Shown piece after piece: positions 16,646 to 25,525 of a stretch of DNA of 64,000 nt. The number at the start of each line of letters is the position of its first letter. Position 1 is the first letter of the stretch. Where the stretch lies: the NCBI RefSeq assembly GCF_001999245.1, contig NZ_CP019630.1:868001-932000 (forward strand), read 5' to 3'. Under the pieces are notes generated by a model, which saw only the letters and a list, made by a program, of their open reading frames with translations, did not search any database and was not told the origin of the DNA. The DNA is from Roseibium algicola. Lineage in GTDB: Bacteria > Pseudomonadota > Alphaproteobacteria > Rhizobiales > Stappiaceae. A program made the translations under genes and the position numbers.

Positions 16646-19600
16646 GTCCGAGCCTTTCCAGAAGCTTGTCGTATTGGGTGAGATCGAATTCCTTGATGAG
16701 ACGCCGCATGTGATGGACAAAGTCCGCCGCATGCGGCTCATGCGCCTCGATGTCGTCGAGCTTTGCCTTAATTCCACGCACATAGCCGATGTCGCTCAGC
16801 TGTTTTAGAATCCCGAGGCTCTCCTCCGACGGCAGGCAGGCCTTCTCGAATATCGCCCTGCCCGACGATCGCAGGCCCTCTACAGGCGGTGCTGCCGCGG
16901 GGTCGTCCGTGCGCCAGACGAGTTTCAATGCCAGCTGAAGCTTGTCCTGCAATTCCTGCAGCCTCACGGGCTTCACCAGGTAGTCGTCATGATAGATCCG
17001 GTGCACCGGGTCCCGGCCACTGTCATCCGCATTGGCCGAAATCATGATGATGACCGCATCGCCAAATCCGCTTTCCCGCAGCTTGCGGGCAAGGTCCCAA
17101 CCACTCATGCCCGGCATGCTTATGTCGAGCAGAAAGGCATCGGGACGTTCGTCCTGCACCATCGCCAGACACGAGCGGCCGCTTGCAGCCGCAAGAACCT
17201 TGAAACCGAGCGGCGACAGGAAATCCCTGACCAGCGCCCTTTGGGCGGGATCGTCATCCACCACCATGATCGTCTGGATCGGACCGTGATACCCGCGAAT
17301 GCGTTTTTCCGCCCGCCCCGCCTGGATCGGCGCTTCCGCGGCGCTCAGCAGCATGCGGACCTTGAACGTGCTGCCGGCACCAACCGTGCTTGAAACCTGG
17401 ATGTCACCGCCCATCACCTCACTCAGGAGTTTGGTGATCGTCAGACCGAGCCCCGTCCCCGGAACGGCTTCCTTGCCGTCCTCCTCTATGCGTTCGAACG
17501 GATTGAAGATCCGCTCGAGATTTTCCGGAGCGATGCCGATGCCGGTATCGACCACCGCAAATTCGGCAACCTGGCTGTGATAGGACACCTTCAGTTTGAC
17601 GCTGCCTGTGTCTGTCCATTTGATGGCGTTCGACAACAGGTTAATCAGCACCTGCCGCAAGCGCTTCTCGTCACCGAACACGAACACCGGAAGGTTTTCG
17701 GCAGGCTCGAACAGAAAGCGCAATTCCTTGGCGTCGGTCTGAAGGCGGAACATGTCGACGGTCTGTGCCAGGAATTCATGCAGGTTGAACCGTTCCCGGT
17801 AGATGGTGAGATGCCCGGCCTCGATTTTGGAGATGTCCAGCAGGCCCTCGATCAGCCCGGCCAGGTGATCGGCCGAATGCTGGATCACCTTCACGGCGTC
17901 TCGTCTGTGGGCGGGGATTGCCGGGTCCTTGCGCATCAACTGGGCGTAGCCGGAGATCGCATTTAGCGGCGAACGCAGTTCGTGGCTGATGCCGACCACA
18001 TAACGGCTCTTGGCTTCGTTGGCGGCCTCCGCGGCTTCCTTGGCTTTCTGCAGCTTGGCGTCGGTGCGTTTGTGCGCGCGGATTTCCTTCATCAAAAGGC
18101 TGGTCTGGCGCCTTGTTTCCTCATTGGCGAATTTCCGGCTTTCGTGGACAAGAACGAACAGCCAGGCCATGACACCCGAGGTGACCAGCAGAATGAAGAA
18201 GACCTGGGTCAGCGCCCTGCCAACCCCTTCGCTACCCGCCCCCGGCGAAATGGTTTCCGCCTCGACATAGACAAGCGACAGGATCGCCCCGAGCGAAGCG
18301 GTGATCAGGATCATGACACTGAAATAAAGCCCGATCCGGGAGCTCATCCAGCCGGCGATCCGGTCAGGAAGGATCGAATGAAGCAGAACAGTGACCTGGT
18401 CGCCGATGCGTGCTTCCTGTTTGCAGTCATCCTCGCAGCGCGCGTCGAGAGAGCAGCACAGCGAGCAGATCGGCCCCGAATAGACCGGGCAATGCGCCAT
18501 GTCCTCATGCTCGAACGTATGCTCGCAAATACAGCATTGAATGTCGGGGGGACGTTCGCCGTCGGGGGTTACAGCCCGTACCGGTTCACGGGCGATATAA
18601 TATTTGCCGCCGGTCGCGTAGGCGATCAGCGGGGCAAGGAGAATGGCGGTAAACAGAGCAATGTAGCTTGCCAGCGCATGAGCGGTCTGGCCGAACACCC
18701 CGGAATAGGCAATGAGGGCGATCAGGCTTGCCGCGCCCATAGAGCCAAGGCCGACCGGATTGATGTCGTACAGATGGGCACGCTTGAACTCGATATGTTT
18801 CGGGCTGAGCCCAAGCGGCTTGTTGATGACAAGATCGGCAAAGATCGCGCCGATCCAGGCAACGGCAACCACGGAATAAAGACCGAGCGTGCGTTCCAGC
18901 GCCTTGTAGACACCAAGCTCCATGAGCGCGAGTGCAATCGACACATTGAAGACCAGCCACACCACCCGGCCCGGGTGGCTGTGGGTGAGACGGGAGAAGA
19001 AGTTCGACCAGGCAATGGAGCCGGCGTAGGAGTTGGTCACGTTGATCTTGACCTGGCAGACAATCACGAAGAGCCCTGTCAGGGCGACTGCCACCTCCGG
19101 CGTCGTGGCCTTGGTGAAGGCGACCAGATACATGTGCGTCGGTTCGATTGCCTTGTCCGGACTGAGGCCGCTCTGCAGGGCCAGAACCACCAGGAACGAC
19201 CCCAGCAGCAGTTTCACCGCGCCGATAAGGATCCAGCCAGGACCTGCCGCCAGAAGGGCGAACCACCATTTCAGCCTGTGCCCGCGCCGTTGACGCGGCA
19301 AAAAGCGCAGGAAATCGACCTGTTCGCCGATCTGTGCGATCAGCGAGAACAGAACGGCGCTTGAAGCACCGAAAAGCAGGAGGCTGAACTGGCCGCCCTC
19401 GTCGCCTAGCCGGCCGGAGAAGTTCTGCCAGTCGTCCAGTGGGGCAACGCCCTGCCAGGCCAGGAAAGCAAACGGCAGGATCTGCAACACGATCCAGAGC
19501 GGCTGGGTGTAGATCTGCAGCCGGCTGATCAGGGTGATGCCGTAGATCACCAGCGGAATGACCACAAGCGTGCACAGAAGGTAGCCGATGTTGAGCGGCA

Positions 19601-20039
19601 CACCGAGGAACAGCTCCAGCGCCGTTGCCATGATGGCCGCCTCGAGGGCGAAGAAGATGAAAGTGAAACTTGCGTAGATCAGCGAGGTCACTGTCGAGCC
19701 GATATAACCGAACCCGGCTCCGCGGGTGAGCAGGTCGATATCCACGCCGTATTTCACGGCATGGTAGGCAATCGGAAGGCCGGTAATGAAGATGAGCAGG
19801 CAGACGACGGCAATCGACGAGACGGCATTCGTGAAACCGTAGTTGTAGGTGACGGCAGCCCCGATCGCCTCAAGGGCCAGGAAGGAAATTGCGCCCAGCG
19901 CGGTGTTGGCAACCCAGACCGGAGACCAGCGGCGGGCGCTTTTGGCGGTGAAACGGAGCGCAAAGTCCTCCAGGGTCTGGTTTGCGACCCACTGATTGTA
20001 TGTTCTCCGCAGGCGCACAACCCGCTGATGACTACCCAT
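16626..20039 (-). CDS. NCS1 permease-Cys-rich-histidine kinase-receiver hybrid sensor
   Basis: 1137 residues. Residues 1-480 are an NCS1/cytosine-purine permease-like domain with about 12 membrane helices (VWVANTALGAISFLALEAIGA; QVKINVTNSYAGSIAWSNFFSR). A Cys-rich stretch at 502-539 (CCICEHTF, CPVY, CSLCC, C-x4-C-x3-C) could bind metal. Two more helices (about 571-592 and 612-632) lead into a HisKA box with His686 (VGISHELRSPLNAISGYAQLM), a HATPase domain (NLLSNAIKWTD; GTGLGLTITKLLSEVMGG), a receiver with Asp972 (LLDISMPGMSG) and a helical C-terminal tail. It looks like a transporter turned sensor, or a combined transporter and sensor, as known for SLC5-kinase fusions such as CbrA. Ligand probably a urea/amide- or purine-related compound, inferred from the divergent operon. 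Confidence 0.88.
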   Translation of the reverse strand: MGSHQRVVRLRRTYNQWVANQTLEDFALRFTAKSARRWSPVWVANTALGAISFLALEAIGAAVTYNYGFTNAVSSIAVVCLLIFITGLPIAYHAVKYGVDIDLLTRGAGFGYIGSTVTSLIYASFTFIFFALEAAIMATALELFLGVPLNIGYLLCTLVVIPLVIYGITLISRLQIYTQPLWIVLQILPFAFLAWQGVAPLDDWQNFSGRLGDEGGQFSLLLFGASSAVLFSLIAQIGEQVDFLRFLPRQRRGHRLKWWFALLAAGPGWILIGAVKLLLGSFLVVLALQSGLSPDKAIEPTHMYLVAFTKATTPEVAVALTGLFVIVCQVKINVTNSYAGSIAWSNFFSRLTHSHPGRVVWLVFNVSIALALMELGVYKALERTLGLYSVVAVAWIGAIFADLVINKPLGLSPKHIEFKRAHLYDINPVGLGSMGAASLIALIAYSGVFGQTAHALASYIALFTAILLAPLIAYATGGKYYIAREPVRAVTPDGERPPDIQCCICEHTFEHEDMAHCPVYSGPICSLCCSLDARCEDDCKQEARIGDQVTVLLHSILPDRIAGWMSSRIGLYFSVMILITASLGAILSLVYVEAETISPGAGSEGVGRALTQVFFILLVTSGVMAWLFVLVHESRKFANEETRRQTSLLMKEIRAHKRTDAKLQKAKEAAEAANEAKSRYVVGISHELRSPLNAISGYAQLMRKDPAIPAHRRDAVKVIQHSADHLAGLIEGLLDISKIEAGHLTIYRERFNLHEFLAQTVDMFRLQTDAKELRFLFEPAENLPVFVFGDEKRLRQVLINLLSNAIKWTDTGSVKLKVSYHSQVAEFAVVDTGIGIAPENLERIFNPFERIEEDGKEAVPGTGLGLTITKLLSEVMGGDIQVSSTVGAGSTFKVRMLLSAAEAPIQAGRAEKRIRGYHGPIQTIMVVDDDPAQRALVRDFLSPLGFKVLAAASGRSCLAMVQDERPDAFLLDISMPGMSGWDLARKLRESGFGDAVIIMISANADDSGRDPVHRIYHDDYLVKPVRLQELQDKLQLALKLVWRTDDPAAAPPVEGLRSSGRAIFEKACLPSEESLGILKQLSDIGYVRGIKAKLDDIEAHEPHAADFVHHMRRLIKEFDLTQYDKLLERLGHDHECS

Positions 20040-20480
20040 TGCCCATCACCATCCCGCCCGCCGGAACCGGCGCGCCAGCCCACTCATTGTGCATCGCATC
20101 TATTTTTCATGCACATTTTTGTTCAAGATTTGCGACCTCCCCCTCGAATTGATCAACAACCGCCGATCGACAAACTTCCTAGCAATTTCTATGCCTCATT
20201 CAAAAAATATTAAAAAATTTCAATATTCCCATCAATACAAGTCATTCGAATTCAAAAAATACGAATGACAACTTACATTACGATCGAATTTCAGATTTTT
20301 GGACTATGAATTTATTCCAAACATGGAAGTCTTTCACATGCGGCAGTGCGGAGAAATAAGTCAAATAACCCACAGCAACTGACGCATTGCGGCACTGCAC
20401 AATTCCAGACGAGCCTTGGATGCATGCGGAGGAGCTTCACGGCGCTCTGCTTCAACCTCAACCTCAGAGGGGTCCAGAGA
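20040..20480. promoter_or_regulatory. Divergent control region of the amide-sensing and uptake genes
   Basis: A 441-bp region between the hybrid kinase (minus) and the transporter operon (plus). Its middle (about 20150-20330) is strikingly AT-rich against GC-rich flanks and holds the inverted repeat at 20241-20269. I found no convincing sigma-54 -24/-12 element. Confidence 0.5.
20241..20269. promoter_or_regulatory. Inverted repeat, candidate regulator binding site
   Basis: Perfect 8-bp arms GTCATTCG (20241-20248) and CGAATGAC (20262-20269) around an A-rich 13-bp spacer. It lies roughly midway between the two divergent starts, the right place for a shared activator or autoregulator site. Binding by the LuxR-type regulator is a guess from position. 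Confidence 0.45.
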
Positions 20481-21734
20481 ATGAAACGTCTGAAAGACTT
20501 GATTGACCATCGGCTGTCTCGCCGGTCCGTGCTGTCAGGCACGGCAGCCGCGGCAATGCTGGCCACCGCCAGCACATTTGCACCTGCCATCGCCGACGAC
20601 GCCAACACGACTGGCCTTGCGGTCACAGAAGACACCGTGAAGGTCGGCATCCTGCACTCCGTCACCGGAACCATGGCGATTTCCGAGACCGGGTCGGTGC
20701 AGGCGGAAAAGCTCGCCATCGACCAGATCAACGCCATGGGCGGCGTGCTTGGACGCAAGATCGAATACATCCAGGAAGATGGCGCATCCGACTGGCCGAC
20801 CTTTGCCGAAAAGGCGAAAAAGTTGCTGGTGAACGACAAGGTCGCGGCTGTTTTCGGATGCTGGACATCCGCGTCGCGCAAGGCTGTTCTGCCCGTCTTC
20901 GAGCAGTATAACGGCATGCTCTACTATCCGACCTTCTATGAAGGCCTGGAACAGTCCCCCAACGTGATCTACACCGGCCAGGAAGCCACCCAGCAGATCA
21001 TCGCTGGCATCGACTGGGTTGCCAAGGAAAAAGGCGCCAAGAGCTTCTACCTGCTTGGTTCCGACTATATCTGGCCGCGAACGTCCAACAAGATCGCCCG
21101 CAAGCACATCGAGAAGCTTGGCCTGGAGGTTGTCGGCGAAGAGTACTATCCGCTCGGCCACACCCAGTTCAACTCGGTGATCAACAAGATCAAGCTGAAG
21201 AAGCCGGACGTGATCTACGCCATTGTCGTGGGTGGTTCCAACGTTGCCTTCTACAAGCAGCTGAAGGCTGCCGGCATCGACATGACCAAGGAAAAGCCGG
21301 TTCTTCTGACCATCTCGGTGACCGAGGATGAAATCCGCGGCATCGGCGGCGAGAACATCGAAGGCGCTTATGCCGCCATGAAGTACTTCCAGTCTCTCGA
21401 CAATGAGAACAACGCCGAATTCGTCAAGTCCTTCAAGGAAATGTGGGGGGACGACATCGTTATTGGCGACGTGACCCAGGCCGCCTATCTCGGCCCCTGG
21501 CTCTGGAAGGCCGCGGTTGAAAAGGCCGGCAGCTTCGACATCGACAAGGTGCGCCTTGCCTCCCCGGGCATCGAACTCACCACCGCGCCGGAAGGCTATG
21601 TCCGCGTCCATGAAAACCACCACCTGTGGTCCAAGACCCGCATCGGCCTTGCCAAGCCGGACGGCCAGTACGAGCTGGTTTACGAGACGGCCGACCTGAT
21701 GGAGCCGGATCCGTTCCCGGAAGGCTACCAATAA
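20481..21734 (+). CDS. Amide/urea ABC transporter substrate-binding protein (UrtA/FmdD-like)
   Basis: 417 residues. The N-terminus has a twin-arginine-like signal (LSRRSVLSGTAAAAML... ending FAPAIA). The mature part is a type I periplasmic binding protein of the urea/short-chain-amide group: VKVGILHSVTGTMAISE, then AAVFGCWTSASRKAVLPVFEQYNGMLYYPTFYEG, a signature segment of UrtA/FmdD/AmiC-like proteins. ATG 20481 follows GAGGGGTCC; earlier in-frame codons back to 20346 are unlikely. It is the first gene of the urt/fmd operon and, with fmdA downstream, probably binds formamide, acetamide or urea. Confidence 0.9.
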   Translation: MKRLKDLIDHRLSRRSVLSGTAAAAMLATASTFAPAIADDANTTGLAVTEDTVKVGILHSVTGTMAISETGSVQAEKLAIDQINAMGGVLGRKIEYIQEDGASDWPTFAEKAKKLLVNDKVAAVFGCWTSASRKAVLPVFEQYNGMLYYPTFYEGLEQSPNVIYTGQEATQQIIAGIDWVAKEKGAKSFYLLGSDYIWPRTSNKIARKHIEKLGLEVVGEEYYPLGHTQFNSVINKIKLKKPDVIYAIVVGGSNVAFYKQLKAAGIDMTKEKPVLLTISVTEDEIRGIGGENIEGAYAAMKYFQSLDNENNAEFVKSFKEMWGDDIVIGDVTQAAYLGPWLWKAAVEKAGSFDIDKVRLASPGIELTTAPEGYVRVHENHHLWSKTRIGLAKPDGQYELVYETADLMEPDPFPEGYQ

Positions 21735-21790
21735 GCCTCCGACAGTTCCCCCAGGGATGGAAACGCCCTTCCAGAAAGCGGGCATAACCG

Positions 21791-21823
21791 GGGCGCTGCG
21801 TGGAGGCAGCCTGCGCAGCGCCC
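21791..21823 (+). terminator. Intercistronic hairpin downstream of the binding-protein gene
   Basis: GGGCGCTGCG (21791-21800) pairs perfectly with CGCAGCGCCC (21814-21823) across a 13-nt loop. It lies in the 168-bp gap before the first permease gene and has no T-run. Such hairpins after binding-protein genes commonly protect the upstream mRNA and reduce read-through, giving more binding protein than permease. Confidence 0.6.
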
Positions 21824-21902
21824 GTCCCCTTCGTTTCAAACCCTTATTCGCAGCAGGGGAACAGGCGTTCCGCCTTGACCCCGCAGCATGGAGACGCGCG
21901 CA

Positions 21903-22829
21903 ATGTTCGCCGATTATTCATGGACGGAACTCGGGTCCATATTCGCCATGCAGGGTTTTGCCGGACTGATCCTGTTTTCCGTTTTCGTCCTCATGGCCCT
22001 GGGTCTTGCAATCATTTTCGGCCAGATGGGCGTCATCAACATGGCTCACGGCGAGTTCATGATCCTGGGCGCCTATGTCACCTATCTCTGCTCCAATTTC
22101 GTCGAGACCTATGTCCCGTCCCTGTTCGGCATCTACTTCTTCTTCGCCATGGCATTGGCCTTCGTCGCCGCGGGTGCACTAGGGGCACTCGTCGAATGGT
22201 CGCTCATAAGGCATCTCTACAAGCGTCCGCTGGATACCCTGCTGGCCACCTGGGGCCTGAGCCTTATCCTGCAGCAGGCCTACCGGTCGATCTTCGGCGC
22301 GCGTGAAGTCGGCGTCAGCCTGCCGAACTGGCTGCTCGGGTCCGTGCCGCTGACGGACATCATCGAAATCCCGATCAACGGCATCTTCGTCATGGTGCTG
22401 ACCCTGGTCATCGCCATCGGCGTCTATTTCATCCTGTTCCGCTCCCGCATGGGCATGCAGACCCGTGCTGTGGTCCAGAACCGCGTCATGGCCGGGGCCG
22501 TCGGCATCAACACCGAAAAGGTCGACCGGCACACTTTCGCGCTCGGCTGCGGCATTGCAGGCATCGCCGGCAGCGCCTTCACCATGATCGGCTCGACCGG
22601 CCCAACCGCCGGGCAGCTTTATATCGTCGATACCTTCCTGATCGTCGTTTTCGGCGGCGCTGCAAGCCTGCTCGGAACGATCGCGTCTTCCTTCGCCATC
22701 AGTCAGGCCCAGTCCACCATGGAGTTCTTCCTTTCCGGCTCCATGGCGAAGGTCCTCACCCTGCTGACCGTCGTCGGGATCCTGATGCTGCGCCCCGAAG
22801 GTCTCTTCTCCCTGAAAATCCGTCGCTGA
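21903..22829 (+). CDS. ABC transporter permease (UrtB/FmdE-like)
   Basis: 308 residues of the branched-chain amino acid/urea permease family (LivH/UrtB): FVLMALGLAIIFGQMGVINMAHGEFMILGAYVTYL at the N-terminus, RAVVQNRVMAGAVGINTEKVDRHTFALGCGIAGIAGSAF in the coupling loop region, and a C-terminal PEGLFSLKIRR. An ATG at 21888 is in frame, but GGAG within it is the ribosome site for ATG 21903, which I prefer. It forms the membrane channel with the next gene product. Confidence 0.9.
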   Translation: MFADYSWTELGSIFAMQGFAGLILFSVFVLMALGLAIIFGQMGVINMAHGEFMILGAYVTYLCSNFVETYVPSLFGIYFFFAMALAFVAAGALGALVEWSLIRHLYKRPLDTLLATWGLSLILQQAYRSIFGAREVGVSLPNWLLGSVPLTDIIEIPINGIFVMVLTLVIAIGVYFILFRSRMGMQTRAVVQNRVMAGAVGINTEKVDRHTFALGCGIAGIAGSAFTMIGSTGPTAGQLYIVDTFLIVVFGGAASLLGTIASSFAISQAQSTMEFFLSGSMAKVLTLLTVVGILMLRPEGLFSLKIRR

Positions 22830-22839
22830 GGAGGTTCCG

Positions 22840-24003
22840 ATGACACATGTGAAATCCCTGCTGTCTCGACAGGAACTGATCGGACTGCTGGTCGTGGCCG
22901 CGCTGATCTTCGTCTTGATGCCCCTGTCGATGGACATCTTCCGTCTTAACCTGTTCGGCAAATACCTGACCTATGCCTTCGTCGCCATCGGGCTGGTGCT
23001 GTGCTGGGGCAAGGGCGGTATCCTGAGCCTCGGGCAGGGCGTCTTCTTCGGCCTGGGCGGCTATTGCATGGCCATGTACCTGAAACTGGAAGCCTCCACG
23101 CCGGAAGCAACCGCGATCCAGTCCACCCCGGGTATTCCCGACTTCATGGACTGGAACCAGATCACGTCCCTGCCCTGGTTCTGGGAACCCTTCAACAGCC
23201 TGACCTTCACGCTGCTGGCCATCATCGTTCTTCCCGCGCTGTTCGCCTTTGTTATCGGTGCGGCGATGTTCAAGCGCAGGGTTGGCGGTGTCTATTTCGC
23301 CATCATTACCCAGGCAATCGCAGCCATCCTGACGATCCTGATCATCGGACAGCAGGGCTATACCGGTGGCGTCAACGGCATCACGGATCTCAGGACCCTG
23401 AAGGGATGGGACATCCGCACCGACGAGGCCAAATACGTTCTCTACTACGTCAACGGAGGTCTTCTGATCGCCGTCCTGCTGCTGAGCCAGTTCGTTCTCA
23501 AAAGCAAGCTCGGCCGTCTCTTGGTCGCCGTCAGGGACAAGGAGGACCGGGTCCGGTTTTCCGGTTACGACGTCTCCAACATCAAGATCTTCGTCTTCTG
23601 TTTTGCCGCGGTCCTGTCAGCCATCGGCGGCGCCATGTTCACCTTGCAGGTCGGCTTCATGTCTCCCTCGTTCGTGGGCATCGTTCCTTCCATCGAGATG
23701 GTCATCTTCTGTGCGGTCGGCGGCAGGCTTTCCATCTTCGGTGCGGTCTACGGAACGCTGCTGGTGAACTGGGCCAAGACCACCTTTTCCGAAACCTTCC
23801 CCGAATTGTGGCTCTTTGGCTTGGGCGGGCTCTTCATCGCTGTTGTCCTGGTGTTCCCGAATGGGCTGTCCGGCCTCTATCGCACCTACCTGGCGCCACA
23901 TGTCGACCGGCTGATTTCACGGGGCAATAGCGGCAACCGGTTAGAACGAGTCAGCCCTCCCCCCGACCTTGACGGCGAAGCAACCGCAAAGCCAGCCGAG
24001 TAG
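22840..24003 (+). CDS. ABC transporter permease (UrtC/FmdF-like)
   Basis: 387 residues of the LivM/UrtC family: LTYAFVAIGLVLCWGKGGILSLGQGVFFGLGGYCMAMYL, then GGVYFAIITQAIAAILTILIIGQQGYTGGVNGITDL, then a coupling helix region AVRDKEDRVRFSGYDVSNIKI. The long insert after the first helices (ATAIQSTPGIPDFMDWNQIT) is typical of UrtC. Ribosome site AGGAGG directly upstream, 10 nt after the urtB-like stop. Confidence 0.9.
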   Translation: MTHVKSLLSRQELIGLLVVAALIFVLMPLSMDIFRLNLFGKYLTYAFVAIGLVLCWGKGGILSLGQGVFFGLGGYCMAMYLKLEASTPEATAIQSTPGIPDFMDWNQITSLPWFWEPFNSLTFTLLAIIVLPALFAFVIGAAMFKRRVGGVYFAIITQAIAAILTILIIGQQGYTGGVNGITDLRTLKGWDIRTDEAKYVLYYVNGGLLIAVLLLSQFVLKSKLGRLLVAVRDKEDRVRFSGYDVSNIKIFVFCFAAVLSAIGGAMFTLQVGFMSPSFVGIVPSIEMVIFCAVGGRLSIFGAVYGTLLVNWAKTTFSETFPELWLFGLGGLFIAVVLVFPNGLSGLYRTYLAPHVDRLISRGNSGNRLERVSPPPDLDGEATAKPAE

Positions 24004-24012
24004 GAGAGACAC

Positions 24013-24768
24013 ATGAACACCATCAGCAACAACACCGACTTCCTGCTGTCCATCGAAAACCTGTCTGTTTCCTTTGATGGCTTCAAGGCTGTGAACGACC
24101 TGAACCTTTACGTCGACGAAAATGAGATCCACGTCATCATCGGACCGAACGGCGCGGGCAAGACAACGGTACTCGACCTGATCTGCGGCCGCACCAAGGC
24201 GACTGCCGGTTCGATCAAGTTCCGCCAAAAAGAACTGACCCAGCTGCGCGAACACGAGATCGTGCTTGAGGGGGTCGGACGCAAGTTCCAGAACCCGTCC
24301 ATCTATGAGGACCTGACAGTCTTCGAGAACCTGGAGCTTTCCTTTCCCCGTGGCCGAAGTGTCTTCGGTGCCCTCACCTTCAAGCGCGATGCGGAGGTGA
24401 CGACCCGCGTGCGCGAGATTGCCGAAATGGTGTTCCTCGACACGCTCCTGGACATGCAGGCAGCCCTGCTCAGCCACGGCCAGAAACAATGGCTGGAGAT
24501 CGGCATGTTGCTGATCCAGGACCCGGAACTCCTGATGCTCGACGAACCAGTTGCCGGCATGAGCGTCTCGGAGCGCAAGCAGACCGCGAAGCTTCTCAAC
24601 GAAATCACCAAGGGACGTTCGGTGATGGTTGTCGAACACGACATGAAATTTGTCGAGGACATCGCCCACCGCGTCACCGTCCTGCACCAGGGCAAGATCC
24701 TCTCCGAGGGCTCAATGGCAAAGGTGCAGGCCGACCCCAAGGTCATTGACGTCTATCTCGGCCACTAG
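24013..24768 (+). CDS. ABC transporter ATPase (UrtD-like)
   Basis: 251 residues. Walker A GPNGAGKTTVLDLI, Q-loop GVGRKFQNPSIY, a signature segment LLSHGQKQWLEIGMLL (the LSHGQKQ variant used by UrtD/LivG in place of LSGGQ), Walker B LLMLDEPVAGM and switch His in VVEHDMKFV. Starts 10 nt after the previous stop with AGGAGAG. Energises uptake with the next ATPase. Confidence 0.92.
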   Translation: MNTISNNTDFLLSIENLSVSFDGFKAVNDLNLYVDENEIHVIIGPNGAGKTTVLDLICGRTKATAGSIKFRQKELTQLREHEIVLEGVGRKFQNPSIYEDLTVFENLELSFPRGRSVFGALTFKRDAEVTTRVREIAEMVFLDTLLDMQAALLSHGQKQWLEIGMLLIQDPELLMLDEPVAGMSVSERKQTAKLLNEITKGRSVMVVEHDMKFVEDIAHRVTVLHQGKILSEGSMAKVQADPKVIDVYLGH

Positions 24769-24777
24769 GAGGCGACC

Positions 24778-25467
24778 ATGCTCAATGTTGCACAGTATCA
24801 CGTTGCCTACGGCCAGAGCGAAGTCCTGCACGGCCTCGACTTCACGGTCGCGCCGGGAGAAATCATCGCCATCATGGGCCGCAACGGCATGGGCAAGACC
24901 ACGCTGATGAAATCCCTGATGGGGATCGTGCCCACCAGCAACGGCGCTGCCGCGGTCGACGGCGTCGACATCACCATCATGAAGAGCTACGAGCGCGTCG
25001 CCAGGGGCATCGCTTACGTGCCTCAGGGACGGATGATCTTTCCGACCATGACGGTCCAGGAAAACATCGAAACCGGCCTGACCATCAGCGGCCAGAGCAA
25101 GGTTCCCGGCGACATCTACGAGCTGTTTCCGGTGCTGCTCGACATGAAGGGCCGTCGCGGCGGCAATCTCTCGGGCGGCCAGCAACAGCAGCTGGCGATT
25201 GCCCGCGCGCTGGCGACCAACCCGAAGGTCCTGCTGCTGGACGAACCGACCGAAGGCATCCAGCCGTCGATCATCCGCGAGATGGGCCGCGTCCTGAAAC
25301 GTATCCGCGACGAGCGCGGACTTTCCATCGTTGTGTCGGAACAGGTTCTGTCCTTTGCCCTCGACGTCGCCGACCGGGTGCTCGTCCTGGAAAACGGCCG
25401 CCTTGTCCACGACGAACCGCGGGCAAGCGTCGACGAGGAAAAAGTCTCCGCATTCCTGTCCGTCTAA
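24778..25467 (+). CDS. ABC transporter ATPase (UrtE-like)
   Basis: 229 residues. Walker A GRNGMGKTTLMKSL, then YVPQGRMIFPTMTVQENI, signature NLSGGQQQQLAIARAL, Walker B LLLDEPTEGIQPSII, and a switch segment VVSEQVLSFALD, in which Glu-Gln replaces the usual Glu-His as in LivF/UrtE proteins. Starts 10 nt after the urtD-like stop with CTAGGAGG. Completes a five-component BCDE-plus-binding-protein transporter. Confidence 0.92.
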   Translation: MLNVAQYHVAYGQSEVLHGLDFTVAPGEIIAIMGRNGMGKTTLMKSLMGIVPTSNGAAAVDGVDITIMKSYERVARGIAYVPQGRMIFPTMTVQENIETGLTISGQSKVPGDIYELFPVLLDMKGRRGGNLSGGQQQQLAIARALATNPKVLLLDEPTEGIQPSIIREMGRVLKRIRDERGLSIVVSEQVLSFALDVADRVLVLENGRLVHDEPRASVDEEKVSAFLSV

Positions 25468-25525
25468 CCAGCTCATCCAGTTCAACAGCGCACGCTTTTC
25501 AGGCGCAAATCCAGAGGAGAACCCC

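Noticed and set aside
17982..19364. 460-residue plus-strand frame opposite the hybrid kinase
   Set aside because: Antisense to the membrane part of the permease-kinase; unusual composition and no recognisable motif.
20300..20480. Sigma-54 promoter for the amide operon
   Set aside because: GC-rich fragments such as TTGCGGCACTGCAC look suggestive, but the -24/-12 spacing and GG/GC pairs do not fit.
20535..21839. 434-residue minus-strand frame opposite the binding-protein gene
   Set aside because: Antisense shadow; no start signal and no family motif, while the plus strand encodes a clear UrtA/FmdD-like protein.
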